DNA of 13,274 nucleotides from Bacteroidota bacterium (GTDB lineage: Bacteria > Bacteroidota > Bacteroidia > NS11-12g > UBA955). Below the pieces are notes generated by a model. The model saw nothing but the letters and a program-made list of their open reading frames with translations, was not told the origin of the DNA and did not search any database. The translations under genes were made by a program, and so were the position numbers. Below, in pieces: positions 1 through 7,227 of this stretch. The stretch covers positions 1 to 13,274 of the forward strand of contig VMCP01000207.1 of the NCBI GenBank assembly GCA_008081305.1, given 5' to 3'. Position 1 is the stretch's first letter. The number at the start of each line of letters is the position of its first letter.

Positions 1-1
1 T

Positions 2-1288
2 GATAAACAGATCGGTGGCATAGAAGTAGAAGTAAGCGAAATTTCTATTGTCGGAAATAGCACAGACTACCCCATTTCCAAAAAAGAACATGGCGTAGAA
101 TTCCTGATGGATAAAAGACACCTTTGGTTACGAAGTAGCAGACAATGGGCAATCATGCGCATTCGCAACACCATTATTTTTAGTATTCACAAATACTTCC
201 AAGATCAAGGTTTTGTTCAGATGGATGCTCCTATCTTTACTGGAAATGCCTGCGAGGGAACCAGTACACTTTTTGAAACCGACTTTTATGGAGCTCCCGC
301 TTATTTAAGTCAAAGCGGACAGTTATACGGTGAGGCTATGGCGATGGCGATGGGTAAGATTTACACGTTTGGTCCAACCTTCCGTGCAGAAAAATCCAAG
401 ACCCGACGACACTTATCCGAGTTTTGGATGATCGAGCCAGAAATGGCCTTTTATGATATTTTCCAAAACATGGATACCATAGAAGGGATGTTGCAAGCCG
501 TGGTTAAAGATGTTCTTAAGCAATGTAAGCCTGAACTTGAACAAATTGGTAGAGATACAGAAGCCTTGGAAAGTAGCTTAAAATCATTTCCAAGAATGAC
601 CTACGACGAGGCTGTTTCTATTATCAAGGGAGAAAAATCCATTAATGGTAAACGCAGTATCGACCTATTAGAAGAAGATCTAAAGAACGCCGAAAACCGT
701 TTGACGGAAATCGATGCCGAAATCAAAGATCGAGAGGATCAAATTGCAGCAGGCGGCATGAAAAAAGGACAGATAAATTTCTTTACGAATAAAATCAATC
801 AGCTCAAGCAGGAAAAAGCCGATGTTGAAGAAGACTTGAGAAACATTCCGCAATGGTTGAATAGCGCAAAGAACTTTGAATATGGAAATGATTTTGGAGG
901 AAGCGACGAGACGGTACTAACCAAATTGTTTGACTGTCCTGTTATGGTATACGACTGGCCGCACGAGGTAAAAGCATTTTACCTTAAACGCAATCCTGAA
1001 GATACTCGTTTTGCGCGCGGAGTAGATGTTCTAGCACCAGAAGGATACGGTGAAATCGTGGGTGGTGGAGAAAGAGAAACCAACGTTGAACAACTCGTTG
1101 AAAAAATCAAAGAGCACGAACTTCCGATGGAGGCTTTCGAATGGTACTTAGATTTACGACGTTACGGATCTGTTCCACATTCTGGTTTTGGATTGGGATT
1201 GGAAAGAGTCGTTGCTTGGGTTTGTAAACTCAAACATGTTAGAGAAGCTATACCATTCCCAAGAATGTACGGTAGACTAACTCCGTAG
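2..1288 (+). CDS. asnS: Asparaginyl-tRNA synthetase, 5'-truncated by the window edge
   Basis: Class II aminoacyl-tRNA synthetase that charges tRNA-Asn with asparagine in the cytoplasm. The reading frame is open from base 2, so the start codon and most of the N-terminal OB-fold anticodon-binding domain lie upstream; 428 residues are present. The visible part starts at the end of that domain (IGGIEVEVSEISIVG), followed by the hinge EFLMDKRHLWLRS. Class II motif 2 is seen as FRAEKSKTRRHLSEFWMIE and motif 3 as GFGLGLERVVAW followed by IPFPRMYGRL. The block DVLAPEGYGEIVGGGERE is the AsnRS-specific active-site region. About 70 residues of charged, coiled-coil-like sequence (nt 638-871) are inserted between motifs 2 and 3, where the E. 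coli enzyme has only a short linker. This is nearer the Thermus/clostridial style of AsnRS than the E. coli-like form I associate with many Bacteroidota. The gene is followed by a 63-bp gap with no obvious terminator. Confidence 0.96.
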   Translation, partial: DKQIGGIEVEVSEISIVGNSTDYPISKKEHGVEFLMDKRHLWLRSSRQWAIMRIRNTIIFSIHKYFQDQGFVQMDAPIFTGNACEGTSTLFETDFYGAPAYLSQSGQLYGEAMAMAMGKIYTFGPTFRAEKSKTRRHLSEFWMIEPEMAFYDIFQNMDTIEGMLQAVVKDVLKQCKPELEQIGRDTEALESSLKSFPRMTYDEAVSIIKGEKSINGKRSIDLLEEDLKNAENRLTEIDAEIKDREDQIAAGGMKKGQINFFTNKINQLKQEKADVEEDLRNIPQWLNSAKNFEYGNDFGGSDETVLTKLFDCPVMVYDWPHEVKAFYLKRNPEDTRFARGVDVLAPEGYGEIVGGGERETNVEQLVEKIKEHELPMEAFEWYLDLRRYGSVPHSGFGLGLERVVAWVCKLKHVREAIPFPRMYGRLTP

Positions 1289-1338
1289 TTGGCTATCATC
1301 TATATGTAAATTGTCGTTTATAAAGAACGATGTTTTAT

Positions 1339-1346
1339 TAATATTG
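1339..1346 (+). promoter_or_regulatory. Possible -7 box upstream of folK
   Basis: TAATATTG differs by one base from the Bacteroidota -7 consensus TAnnTTTG and ends 5 nt before the TTG start of folK. A TTG at 1311-1313 could serve as the -33 element, but the 25-bp spacer is longer than the usual 17-23. The spacing to the start codon matches that of three better boxes in this window, which is the main reason to list it. Confidence 0.33.
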
Positions 1347-1351
1347 CTTGC

Positions 1352-1843
1352 TTGAAATCCCTCAAAAACAACGTTTTTTTATCTACTGGTAGCAACCAGG
1401 GTGAATCTATACAGATTCTAGAGTCTGCCAACTCGCTAATTGAAAAACAGATTGGTTCGATACGTCGTGCATCTCCAATGTATAAAACAGCAGCTTGGGG
1501 TAAAACAAACCAACCCGATTTTGTGAATCAAGCCCTGTGGGTTCAAACCATATTCAGCCCTTTATTGGTCCTAAAAAAATTGAATGATATTGAGAAAAAT
1601 TTAGGTCGCGTTCGATTCGAGCGATGGGGCCCGAGAAGAATAGATATCGATATCCTATACTTTAACAACCAACATATTAATTTTGAGAAGCTGCAAATTC
1701 CGCACCCTGAAATCGCCCAGCGGAATTTTGTTCTCGCTCCTATGATGGATATCGCACCTCAATTTAAGGACCCCTTGGTTAAACTCAGCATAGAAGAGTT
1801 ATGGAATCAACGAACAGACAAGAGTTCAATACAGCGCATCTAA
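1352..1843 (+). CDS. folK: 2-amino-4-hydroxy-6-hydroxymethyldihydropteridine diphosphokinase (HPPK)
   Basis: Transfers pyrophosphate from ATP to 6-hydroxymethyl-7,8-dihydropterin in folate synthesis. The 163-residue protein has the usual single-domain HPPK length. The N-terminal strand and loop read VFLSTGSNQGE (8-18). The catalytic core WGPRRIDIDIL (92-102) holds the two Mg-binding aspartates (D98, D100 by alignment with E. coli D95/D97). IPHPE (116-120) and RNFVLAP (124-130) complete the signature. The start is TTG: no ATG or GTG lies in frame close upstream, and it places the first strand as in the family. The 3' end overlaps the next gene by 43 bp, which suggests co-transcription and translational coupling with the WbqC-like gene, although the functions look unrelated. 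Confidence 0.95.
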   Translation: MKSLKNNVFLSTGSNQGESIQILESANSLIEKQIGSIRRASPMYKTAAWGKTNQPDFVNQALWVQTIFSPLLVLKKLNDIEKNLGRVRFERWGPRRIDIDILYFNNQHINFEKLQIPHPEIAQRNFVLAPMMDIAPQFKDPLVKLSIEELWNQRTDKSSIQRI

Positions 1844-2403
1844 AACCATTCGGCTTATTCCCAAGCATTGGATTTTTCCATCAATGCATCAAAGCGAAAT
1901 ATGTGCCCATCATTTCTCCACTTGATTCTCAATATTATGAAATTGCTGGACCCAATGGGGTTCAAATACTCCGTTTCCCCCTATCCAAGGCTAGTAAAAA
2001 ATTAAATCCAGAACATTGGGAGTTTAGCTTTCAAGAAAAGTGGATACGAGAGCATGAAAATGCATTGAAAACAGCCTACGGAAAATCGCCTTTTTTTGAA
2101 TATTACGAGTATCGCTTTATAGAGATCCTAAAAAGAGAAGACCCCTCTTATTTCAACGTCAAAAAGGAAATAATACATACACTACTTCCACTTATAGGTT
2201 TAGATTATTTGACCGTGAACGATAGCACCCAAGCAAATACTGAACATCTTTTTAAACCCAATACCAAAGTTCTACAACAGCCTTATTACCAGACGTTTGA
2301 AAATAAATTTGGATACCGCGAAGAGTCATTTATTTTGGACTTACTATTCAATAAAGGAATAGATAGTGTTTTGTATTTTAGTCATTTAGAAGACTCAATG
2401 TAA
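1801..2403 (+). CDS. WbqC-like family protein
   Basis: A 200-residue protein that I recognise as the WbqC-like family, common in Bacteroidota. Hallmarks are LFPSIGFFHQ near the N-terminus (19-28), AYGKSPFFEYYEYRF (92-106), the late QPYYQTFENKFGY segment and the C-terminal DLLFNKG (180-186). WbqC was named from an O-antigen locus, but no reaction is firmly established; a role in glycan or sugar-nucleotide metabolism is only suggested by the name and by the flippase next door. There is no signal peptide or membrane segment, so it is probably cytoplasmic. The ATG at 1801 lies inside folK in another frame; no later ATG, GTG or TTG precedes the conserved LFPS block, so the overlap seems real. Confidence 0.85.
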   Translation: MESTNRQEFNTAHLKPFGLFPSIGFFHQCIKAKYVPIISPLDSQYYEIAGPNGVQILRFPLSKASKKLNPEHWEFSFQEKWIREHENALKTAYGKSPFFEYYEYRFIEILKREDPSYFNVKKEIIHTLLPLIGLDYLTVNDSTQANTEHLFKPNTKVLQQPYYQTFENKFGYREESFILDLLFNKGIDSVLYFSHLEDSM

Positions 2404-2430
2404 ATTCATTACCATCACGTAAAGGTTGTT

Positions 2431-2438
2431 TACCTTTG
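2431..2438 (+). promoter_or_regulatory. -7 promoter box (TAnnTTTG) for the flippase gene
   Basis: TACCTTTG matches the Bacteroidota -7 consensus exactly and ends 5 nt before the GTG start at 2444. No good TTG -33 element is seen 17-23 bp upstream. The box lies downstream of the alternative TTG start at 2426, so a transcript from this promoter could not use that codon. Confidence 0.5.
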
Positions 2439-2443
2439 TTCAT

Positions 2444-3922
2444 GTGTCACTTCTGAGGAAACTTGCTTCTCAAACCGCTATCTACGGACTAAGCACCATG
2501 TTTGGTAGGTTAATTAATTACCTGCTCGTTCCCCTATACACGGGTATGCTCACCGAAGTCGCTGACTATGGAGTAGTAGGTGTCATGTTCAGTTATGCTA
2601 GCTTGTTTGCAGTGGTTTTTGCCTTTGGGCTAGAAACAGGCTTTTTCAATTTTGCACGAAAACAACACCAACCTGAAAAAGTATTCGCTACCGCAACGCA
2701 CTTTTTACTGATCACTGGGTTCATTTGGATTAGTTTGTCTAGATGGTTTGCTCCTGAAATCATGCAGTTCATTGGGTACCCAGATCACCCTGAATATGCC
2801 GTTTGGTTCACCATTATCTTATCTGCTGATGCTATCAGTTCGCTAGCTTTTGCATATATCCGTCAACAAGAAAAACCATGGAATTTTGCTTGGGTTAAAA
2901 TCACCAATATTCTAATTAATGTGGGTGCCAATTTATTTTTCTTGGTATTATGCCCGTATTGGTCCGATACATACCAATGGGCTTGGAATATATCCAACGG
3001 ATTGAGTCAGGTATCGTACATCTTTCTCTCCAACCTTATTGCAAGTACCATAACCCTACTCTTGCTCAGTCCACAGTTGATACACCTTCGGCTCGGACTT
3101 GATATTGATTTACTTAAAAAGATGCTACGGTATAGCTATCCCATCATTTTTATTGGGTTAGCCGGCATGATTAACGAAACATTCGATCGTATTTTATTGA
3201 AATCACTCCTGCCATCTTCTGTCGCAGATTATGAGGTTAGTATTTATTCTGCCTTTTACAAATTAAGTATGGTACTAACCCTTTTCGTACAAGCCTTCCG
3301 ATTTGCGGTTGAACCTTATTTCTTTGAACAATCCAAATCATTGAACCCGCAAGAATCCTATGCCTATGTAATGAAGTGGTTCGTGTACGCCGTAAGTTTA
3401 TTATACCTCATCACTATCGTAATTTTACCTTATATCGCACCCTTGCTGATTAGAAACGAAGCATACTTTCTTCATCCTGAAGGGCTTTCCAATGTGCCTT
3501 ATTTGCTCGCTGCGAACCTTCTACTTGGTGTTTACTATAACTTGTCGGTTTGGTACAAGGTTTCAGAAAAAACATTGTTAGGAATGATACCTGCCATTGC
3601 GGGAGCTATCATCACCATCGTTTTAAATTTGATTTTAATACCAAAAATCGGAATCAAAGGCTCTGCAATCACCACATTAGTCACCTATGCGAGTATGGTA
3701 TTTATTGGCTATCTCATGTCGAAAAAACACTATCCCATCCCCTATAATTTAAAGCTATTAATCCCCCTTATTGCTCTCTGTTTCACATTCGGTTACATAC
3801 TTGCCTACTGGGGTGGCTGGATAGCTATGTGGGGTAGATTAGGATTGATTTTATTATTTTTCGCTGTAATTTTCTCTTACGAAAAGAAACTCCAATATGC
3901 CAAAGATATTCGTCATCAATAA
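2444..3922 (+). CDS. Oligosaccharide/polysaccharide flippase, MOP superfamily (Wzx-like)
   Basis: Polytopic inner-membrane protein of about 492 residues with roughly 12-14 hydrophobic segments and no soluble domain, as in Wzx-type lipid-linked oligosaccharide flippases. The N-terminus MSLLRKLASQTAIYGLSTM followed by GRLINYLLVPLYT is the signature of the Bacteroidota branch: an amphipathic start, then the first helix with the NYLLVPLYT motif. I chose the GTG at 2444 over a TTG at 2426 because it gives this conserved N-terminus and because a -7 box lies between the two. It probably flips an undecaprenyl-linked glycan to the periplasmic face; the substrate cannot be told from sequence. The gene overlaps dut by 26 bp, so the two are probably co-transcribed. 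Confidence 0.9.
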   Translation: MSLLRKLASQTAIYGLSTMFGRLINYLLVPLYTGMLTEVADYGVVGVMFSYASLFAVVFAFGLETGFFNFARKQHQPEKVFATATHFLLITGFIWISLSRWFAPEIMQFIGYPDHPEYAVWFTIILSADAISSLAFAYIRQQEKPWNFAWVKITNILINVGANLFFLVLCPYWSDTYQWAWNISNGLSQVSYIFLSNLIASTITLLLLSPQLIHLRLGLDIDLLKKMLRYSYPIIFIGLAGMINETFDRILLKSLLPSSVADYEVSIYSAFYKLSMVLTLFVQAFRFAVEPYFFEQSKSLNPQESYAYVMKWFVYAVSLLYLITIVILPYIAPLLIRNEAYFLHPEGLSNVPYLLAANLLLGVYYNLSVWYKVSEKTLLGMIPAIAGAIITIVLNLILIPKIGIKGSAITTLVTYASMVFIGYLMSKKHYPIPYNLKLLIPLIALCFTFGYILAYWGGWIAMWGRLGLILLFFAVIFSYEKKLQYAKDIRHQ

Positions 3923-4334
3923 ATCGGATAATCCCTTACCTGAGCATCAAACCGAAAGCAGTGCCGGAGCGGATATCCATGCTTATCTACCGGACGGGGA
4001 TGTGATTATTGAACCGGGTGAAAAGGAGATAATACCCACAGGTATTTATATAGAAATTCCCGTAGGATATGAGGTGCAAGTTCGACCGCGAAGCGGGTTA
4101 GCATTCAAACATGGAGTTACCGTACTTAACAGCCCAGGTACTATCGATGCTGATTACCGCGGAGAGGTCAAAGTTCTACTCATTAATCACGGTAAAGAGG
4201 CCTTTATTGTGAAATCAGGAGAACGAATTGCTCAGATGGTGTATTCCAAATACCAACGGGTTGAGTGGGAGTCCGTAAATCGATTAAGTGACACCGAAAG
4301 GGGTTCAGGTGGTTACGGCAGTAGCGGTAAATAA
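3897..4334 (+). CDS. dut: dUTP diphosphatase (trimeric dUTPase)
   Basis: Hydrolyses dUTP to dUMP and pyrophosphate, keeping uracil out of DNA and feeding thymidylate synthesis. At 145 residues it has the normal length for the homotrimeric family. All five motifs are intact: I AGADIHA (23-29), II RPRSGLA (63-69), III GTIDADYRGE (81-90) with the catalytic Asp at 84, IV GERIAQMV (108-115) and V RGSGGYGSSG (135-144), the mobile C-terminal arm. The ATG lies inside the 3' end of the flippase gene (26-bp overlap). A 72-bp gap follows before the next gene. As far as I recall, dut next to a flippase and a sugar nucleotidyltransferase is a recurrent order in Bacteroidota. Confidence 0.97.
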   Translation: MPKIFVINKSDNPLPEHQTESSAGADIHAYLPDGDVIIEPGEKEIIPTGIYIEIPVGYEVQVRPRSGLAFKHGVTVLNSPGTIDADYRGEVKVLLINHGKEAFIVKSGERIAQMVYSKYQRVEWESVNRLSDTERGSGGYGSSGK

Positions 4335-4406
4335 CACCGCATTCACATAAGTTTCATAAACATTCGCTTAATTTGCAGTCCTTTTAAGGAAATTGATACG
4401 TTAATA

Positions 4407-5411
4407 ATGAATTTAATAATTCCAATGGCAGGCATGGGGAAGCGAATGAGACCCCACACTCTCACTACTCCAAAGCCTCTATTAAAAGTTGCTGGTAAAC
4501 CTATCGTTCAGTGGTTAATCGAGGATATCGCCAACGTTTGTGATGAAAAGATTGATGAAATTGGGTTTGTTATTGGCGACTTTGGTTCTGAAGTTGAAGA
4601 AAACCTCAAACAAATTGCCGCTGATGTTGGAGCCACTGGCAGGATATTCCATCAAGAGGAAGCCCTTGGAACTGGCCATGCTATATTATGCGCTAGAGAA
4701 GTGCTCAGAGGTGAAGTAATTGTTGCTTTTGCCGATACACTATTTAGGGCAGACTTTACCCTCGATCGTACCAAAGACGGCGTAATTTGGGTACAGAAAG
4801 TAGATAATCCAAGTTCTTTCGGGGTTGTAAAATATAATGACGACGAGATTATCACCGACTTTATTGAAAAACCAGAAGAATTCGTATCCGACTTAGCTAT
4901 CATTGGTATTTATTACTTCAAGAGTGGTGAAACCCTGGAAAGCGAATTGCAATATTTGATTGATAACGACATAAAGGACAAAGGAGAATTTCAAATCACA
5001 GACGCCATGGAGAACATGAAAAATAAAGGCATGTTATTCACTCCAGGAGCCGTAGATGAGTGGCTTGATTGTGGAAATTATGGCGTAACGGTTAATACCA
5101 ACCAACGCGTTTTAGTCAATAAAAAACAACAATTTTCCATTGCTGAAGGTCGTTTTGATGAAAGTGTTAAAATTCATGAACCATGTTTCATCGGTGAGGG
5201 AGTAGAACTAAAAAACTGTGAAATTGGTCCTTTTGTAAGCGTTGGTAATCATTCCAAGTTGAAAAATTGCGTAATTAGCAACAGCATAGTAGGTGAATAC
5301 TCAGAATTGATTCGTTTGCACTGCGAAAATTCCATGATTGGAAATCATGTATGCTTAGAAGGAAGTCCAAAAGAATACAGCATCGGAGATTATTCCGTTA
5401 TGAAGCAATAA
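4407..5411 (+). CDS. Sugar-phosphate nucleotidyltransferase with C-terminal left-handed beta-helix
   Basis: A 334-residue enzyme that should make an NDP-sugar from a sugar-1-phosphate and an NTP in the cytoplasm. The Rossmann-like domain (about 1-235) starts with the nucleotide-binding loop GMGKRMRPHTLTTPKPLL (9-26), has the metal-binding Asp in FADT (108-111), EKP at 154-156 and EWLDCGN (218-224). From about 245 onward, hexapeptide-like repeats (FIGEGVELKNCEIGPFVSVG) form a left-handed beta-helix ending in SIGDYSVMKQ. It resembles glucose-1-phosphate thymidylyl-/uridylyltransferases and mannose-1-phosphate guanylyltransferases; base and sugar specificity cannot be settled by eye, and a second acyltransferase activity as in GlmU is unproven. 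It opens a four-gene overlapping run through to the EnvC-like gene. Confidence 0.88.
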   Translation: MNLIIPMAGMGKRMRPHTLTTPKPLLKVAGKPIVQWLIEDIANVCDEKIDEIGFVIGDFGSEVEENLKQIAADVGATGRIFHQEEALGTGHAILCAREVLRGEVIVAFADTLFRADFTLDRTKDGVIWVQKVDNPSSFGVVKYNDDEIITDFIEKPEEFVSDLAIIGIYYFKSGETLESELQYLIDNDIKDKGEFQITDAMENMKNKGMLFTPGAVDEWLDCGNYGVTVNTNQRVLVNKKQQFSIAEGRFDESVKIHEPCFIGEGVELKNCEIGPFVSVGNHSKLKNCVISNSIVGEYSELIRLHCENSMIGNHVCLEGSPKEYSIGDYSVMKQ

Positions 5412-6505
5412 TCACTTTTTGCTGCTTCATTTTTGGAGGAATTTCCTACGTCTCAGCACAATCTGATTATTCCACACAACGAAAGAAATACTTTAAAGCA
5501 GAAAATTTATTTTCAAAGGGCGACTTGTTCCGCGCTGCAGCACTCTGGGAAGAATTATTATACGATACTCAATTCACCGAAAAGAACGCTGTTTATTATC
5601 GGTTAGCCAAGTGTTACCATGCCCAAGGGAAGTTCCCTCAAGCTCATTATTATCACAAAAAATGTGTAGAAGCTAACCCTTCAAATGAGAACTTTCTTTT
5701 TGATCTAGCCGAATCCTGGGAACGTCAATATCAATATGATAGCGCTTTAAGAATATACTTAAAGCTCATACAACTGAACCCTAGATACATCCGAAGACAT
5801 GAAAAAGCCTTAATGGCGGCTAGAAAATCGCGCAATACAGCCAAAGCCATCGAAATTGGAGATGCTTGGATTGAATCGTTTGGAAGAAATGAATATATCA
5901 GCAGACAATTATTCAAGTTACATTTAGAAAATAAAGATACTGTATCTGCCGTACGAGAAATTCAACTGCTTTCTGAACGCCTTCCACACCGTGATGACAT
6001 TTCCCAATGGCTATTGGAAATAAAAGAAATTACCTCCAAGAAAAAAGTTGAAATACCCAACGGTTTTGAGCAAATCATTAGTGTTTATGATGACTTAATG
6101 CTCGGTAAATGGACTTCGGCTTATCAGAACAGTGATGGTGCCTTAGAGCACAACCCTGAAAATATCACTTTGCATAAGATGCGACTGTATGCCGCATTCA
6201 TGGAAAAGGACCTCGAACACTTTAATAAAGCATGGGAACATAGCACCATGTTATTTCCTTTCCTAGATGAGTTAACAGAACTCAGTGTAGCGGTTACTCC
6301 ATTTCTTATGAACTCAAATAAATCAAGTAAAAATTTCCTTGTGCTTAACGAAAGTGATTGGATTGGTCTAATAAAAGCAGAGGGACTCCGATTTACGGGT
6401 GATAACACAAAATCTAAGGCGTTATTTAATCGTTTACTAGTCGACCCCAATATTTCGAAACCATTCATAAAAAAACGAATAAACCCAAACCCATCCGTTA
6501 AATGA
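5351..6505 (+). CDS. Exported tetratricopeptide-repeat protein
   Basis: A 384-residue protein with a signal peptide: a basic n-region rich in Arg/Lys, a hydrophobic stretch AIITFCCFIFGGISYV and probable cleavage after SA (residue 36), giving a mature QSDYSTQ start. Helical TPR-like repeats cover about 50-165, for example YRLAKCYHAQGKFPQAHYYH and the following pair with YDSALRIYLKLIQLNP. The C-terminal half is helical and unassigned. It is expected in the periplasm as a protein-binding scaffold; the partner is unknown. The start is unusual: the only ATG available lies 61 bp inside the preceding gene, in another frame, and the hydrophobic core begins right at that gene's stop, so the overlap seems needed to supply the n-region. 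It is joined to the DUF4292 lipoprotein gene by an ATGA overlap. Confidence 0.85.
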   Translation: MLRRKSKRIQHRRLFRYEAIITFCCFIFGGISYVSAQSDYSTQRKKYFKAENLFSKGDLFRAAALWEELLYDTQFTEKNAVYYRLAKCYHAQGKFPQAHYYHKKCVEANPSNENFLFDLAESWERQYQYDSALRIYLKLIQLNPRYIRRHEKALMAARKSRNTAKAIEIGDAWIESFGRNEYISRQLFKLHLENKDTVSAVREIQLLSERLPHRDDISQWLLEIKEITSKKKVEIPNGFEQIISVYDDLMLGKWTSAYQNSDGALEHNPENITLHKMRLYAAFMEKDLEHFNKAWEHSTMLFPFLDELTELSVAVTPFLMNSNKSSKNFLVLNESDWIGLIKAEGLRFTGDNTKSKALFNRLLVDPNISKPFIKKRINPNPSVK

Positions 6506-7227
6506 AGTCGCTCACTCCTGTATTATTATTTACCCTATTTATTAGTTCCTGTGGACTGTTAAAGCAACCCAGTGCGGAAGTAGAACAACTGCAACCCAGC
6601 ATTAACGATGAATGGCAGCACATCAGTAGTTCTTATCAATGCGGAATTCAATTTGGGGGAAATGAGTACAGTGGAACACTTAGGTTAAAGATGAAACGCG
6701 ATTCCATTATTTGGTTTAGTATCAAAGCCGTATTTGGACTTCAAATTGCGCGAGGAGTTATCAATCAAGATAGTGCCCACATACTCAATGTAATGCAGGG
6801 TGAATATTATGCGCTTTCTCTAGAAGAACTAGAAAGAAGAATGCAATTACCTGCGCAAGTGTCTTCCATTCAAAAATTGTTTACCGGCGAAACCCTCACC
6901 AATGAATTGGTTAAGATACCAGGATCAAAAGATTCCACTTTTTGGGGGAAATCGGAACCTTTTAAAGACTACTCCACAAGTATTAGCGATACAGGGGTTG
7001 TTTTTAACTCATTTATAAAAAAGAACCCCGACCGATCTTTAGTTGCTCAATATCAATCGTTTACCAAATGGAAAGTATACCCAATTGCGGCGAAATGGTT
7101 CATTCAAGTTAAAGATGAACTAAATACTGTACGCTTGGAAATGCAGTTAAGAAACGTGTCGTTTAGTACTATACCTTCGTACCCTTTCAGTATTCCTGAA
7201 GGATACAAACGTGTTAAACTACTGTAG
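6502..7227 (+). CDS. DUF4292 lipoprotein (LolA/LolB-like fold suspected)
   Basis: A 241-residue lipoprotein: the N-terminus MKSLTPVLLFTLFISSC ends in a lipobox ISSC with Cys17 as the acylated residue. The body matches DUF4292 as I know it: DSIIWFSIKAVFGLQIARG, then DSAHILNVMQGEYYALSLEEL, and a C-terminal ending PFSIPEGYKRVKLL. Alternating beta-strand-like segments with a short helical insert recall the half-barrel of LolA/LolB, periplasmic and outer-membrane carriers of lipoproteins; this fold link is inference, not seen directly. It starts by ATGA coupling to the TPR gene and overlaps the EnvC-like gene by 17 bp, so the three proteins are probably made together and act in the envelope. Confidence 0.88.
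   Translation: MKSLTPVLLFTLFISSCGLLKQPSAEVEQLQPSINDEWQHISSSYQCGIQFGGNEYSGTLRLKMKRDSIIWFSIKAVFGLQIARGVINQDSAHILNVMQGEYYALSLEELERRMQLPAQVSSIQKLFTGETLTNELVKIPGSKDSTFWGKSEPFKDYSTSISDTGVVFNSFIKKNPDRSLVAQYQSFTKWKVYPIAAKWFIQVKDELNTVRLEMQLRNVSFSTIPSYPFSIPEGYKRVKLL

Noticed and set aside
2426..2443. TTG at 2426 as start of the flippase
   Set aside because: It lies upstream of the -7 box at 2431-2438 and adds six residues before the conserved N-terminus; the GTG at 2444 fits better.
4368..4375. TTAATTTG upstream of the nucleotidyltransferase as a -7 box
   Set aside because: It has a mismatch in the conserved TA, no convincing -33 element, and is 31 nt from the start, unlike the other boxes; too weak to call.
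4379..4390. TCCTTTTAAGGA as a terminator hairpin after dut
   Set aside because: Only a 4-bp stem with a 4-nt loop and no U-run follows.
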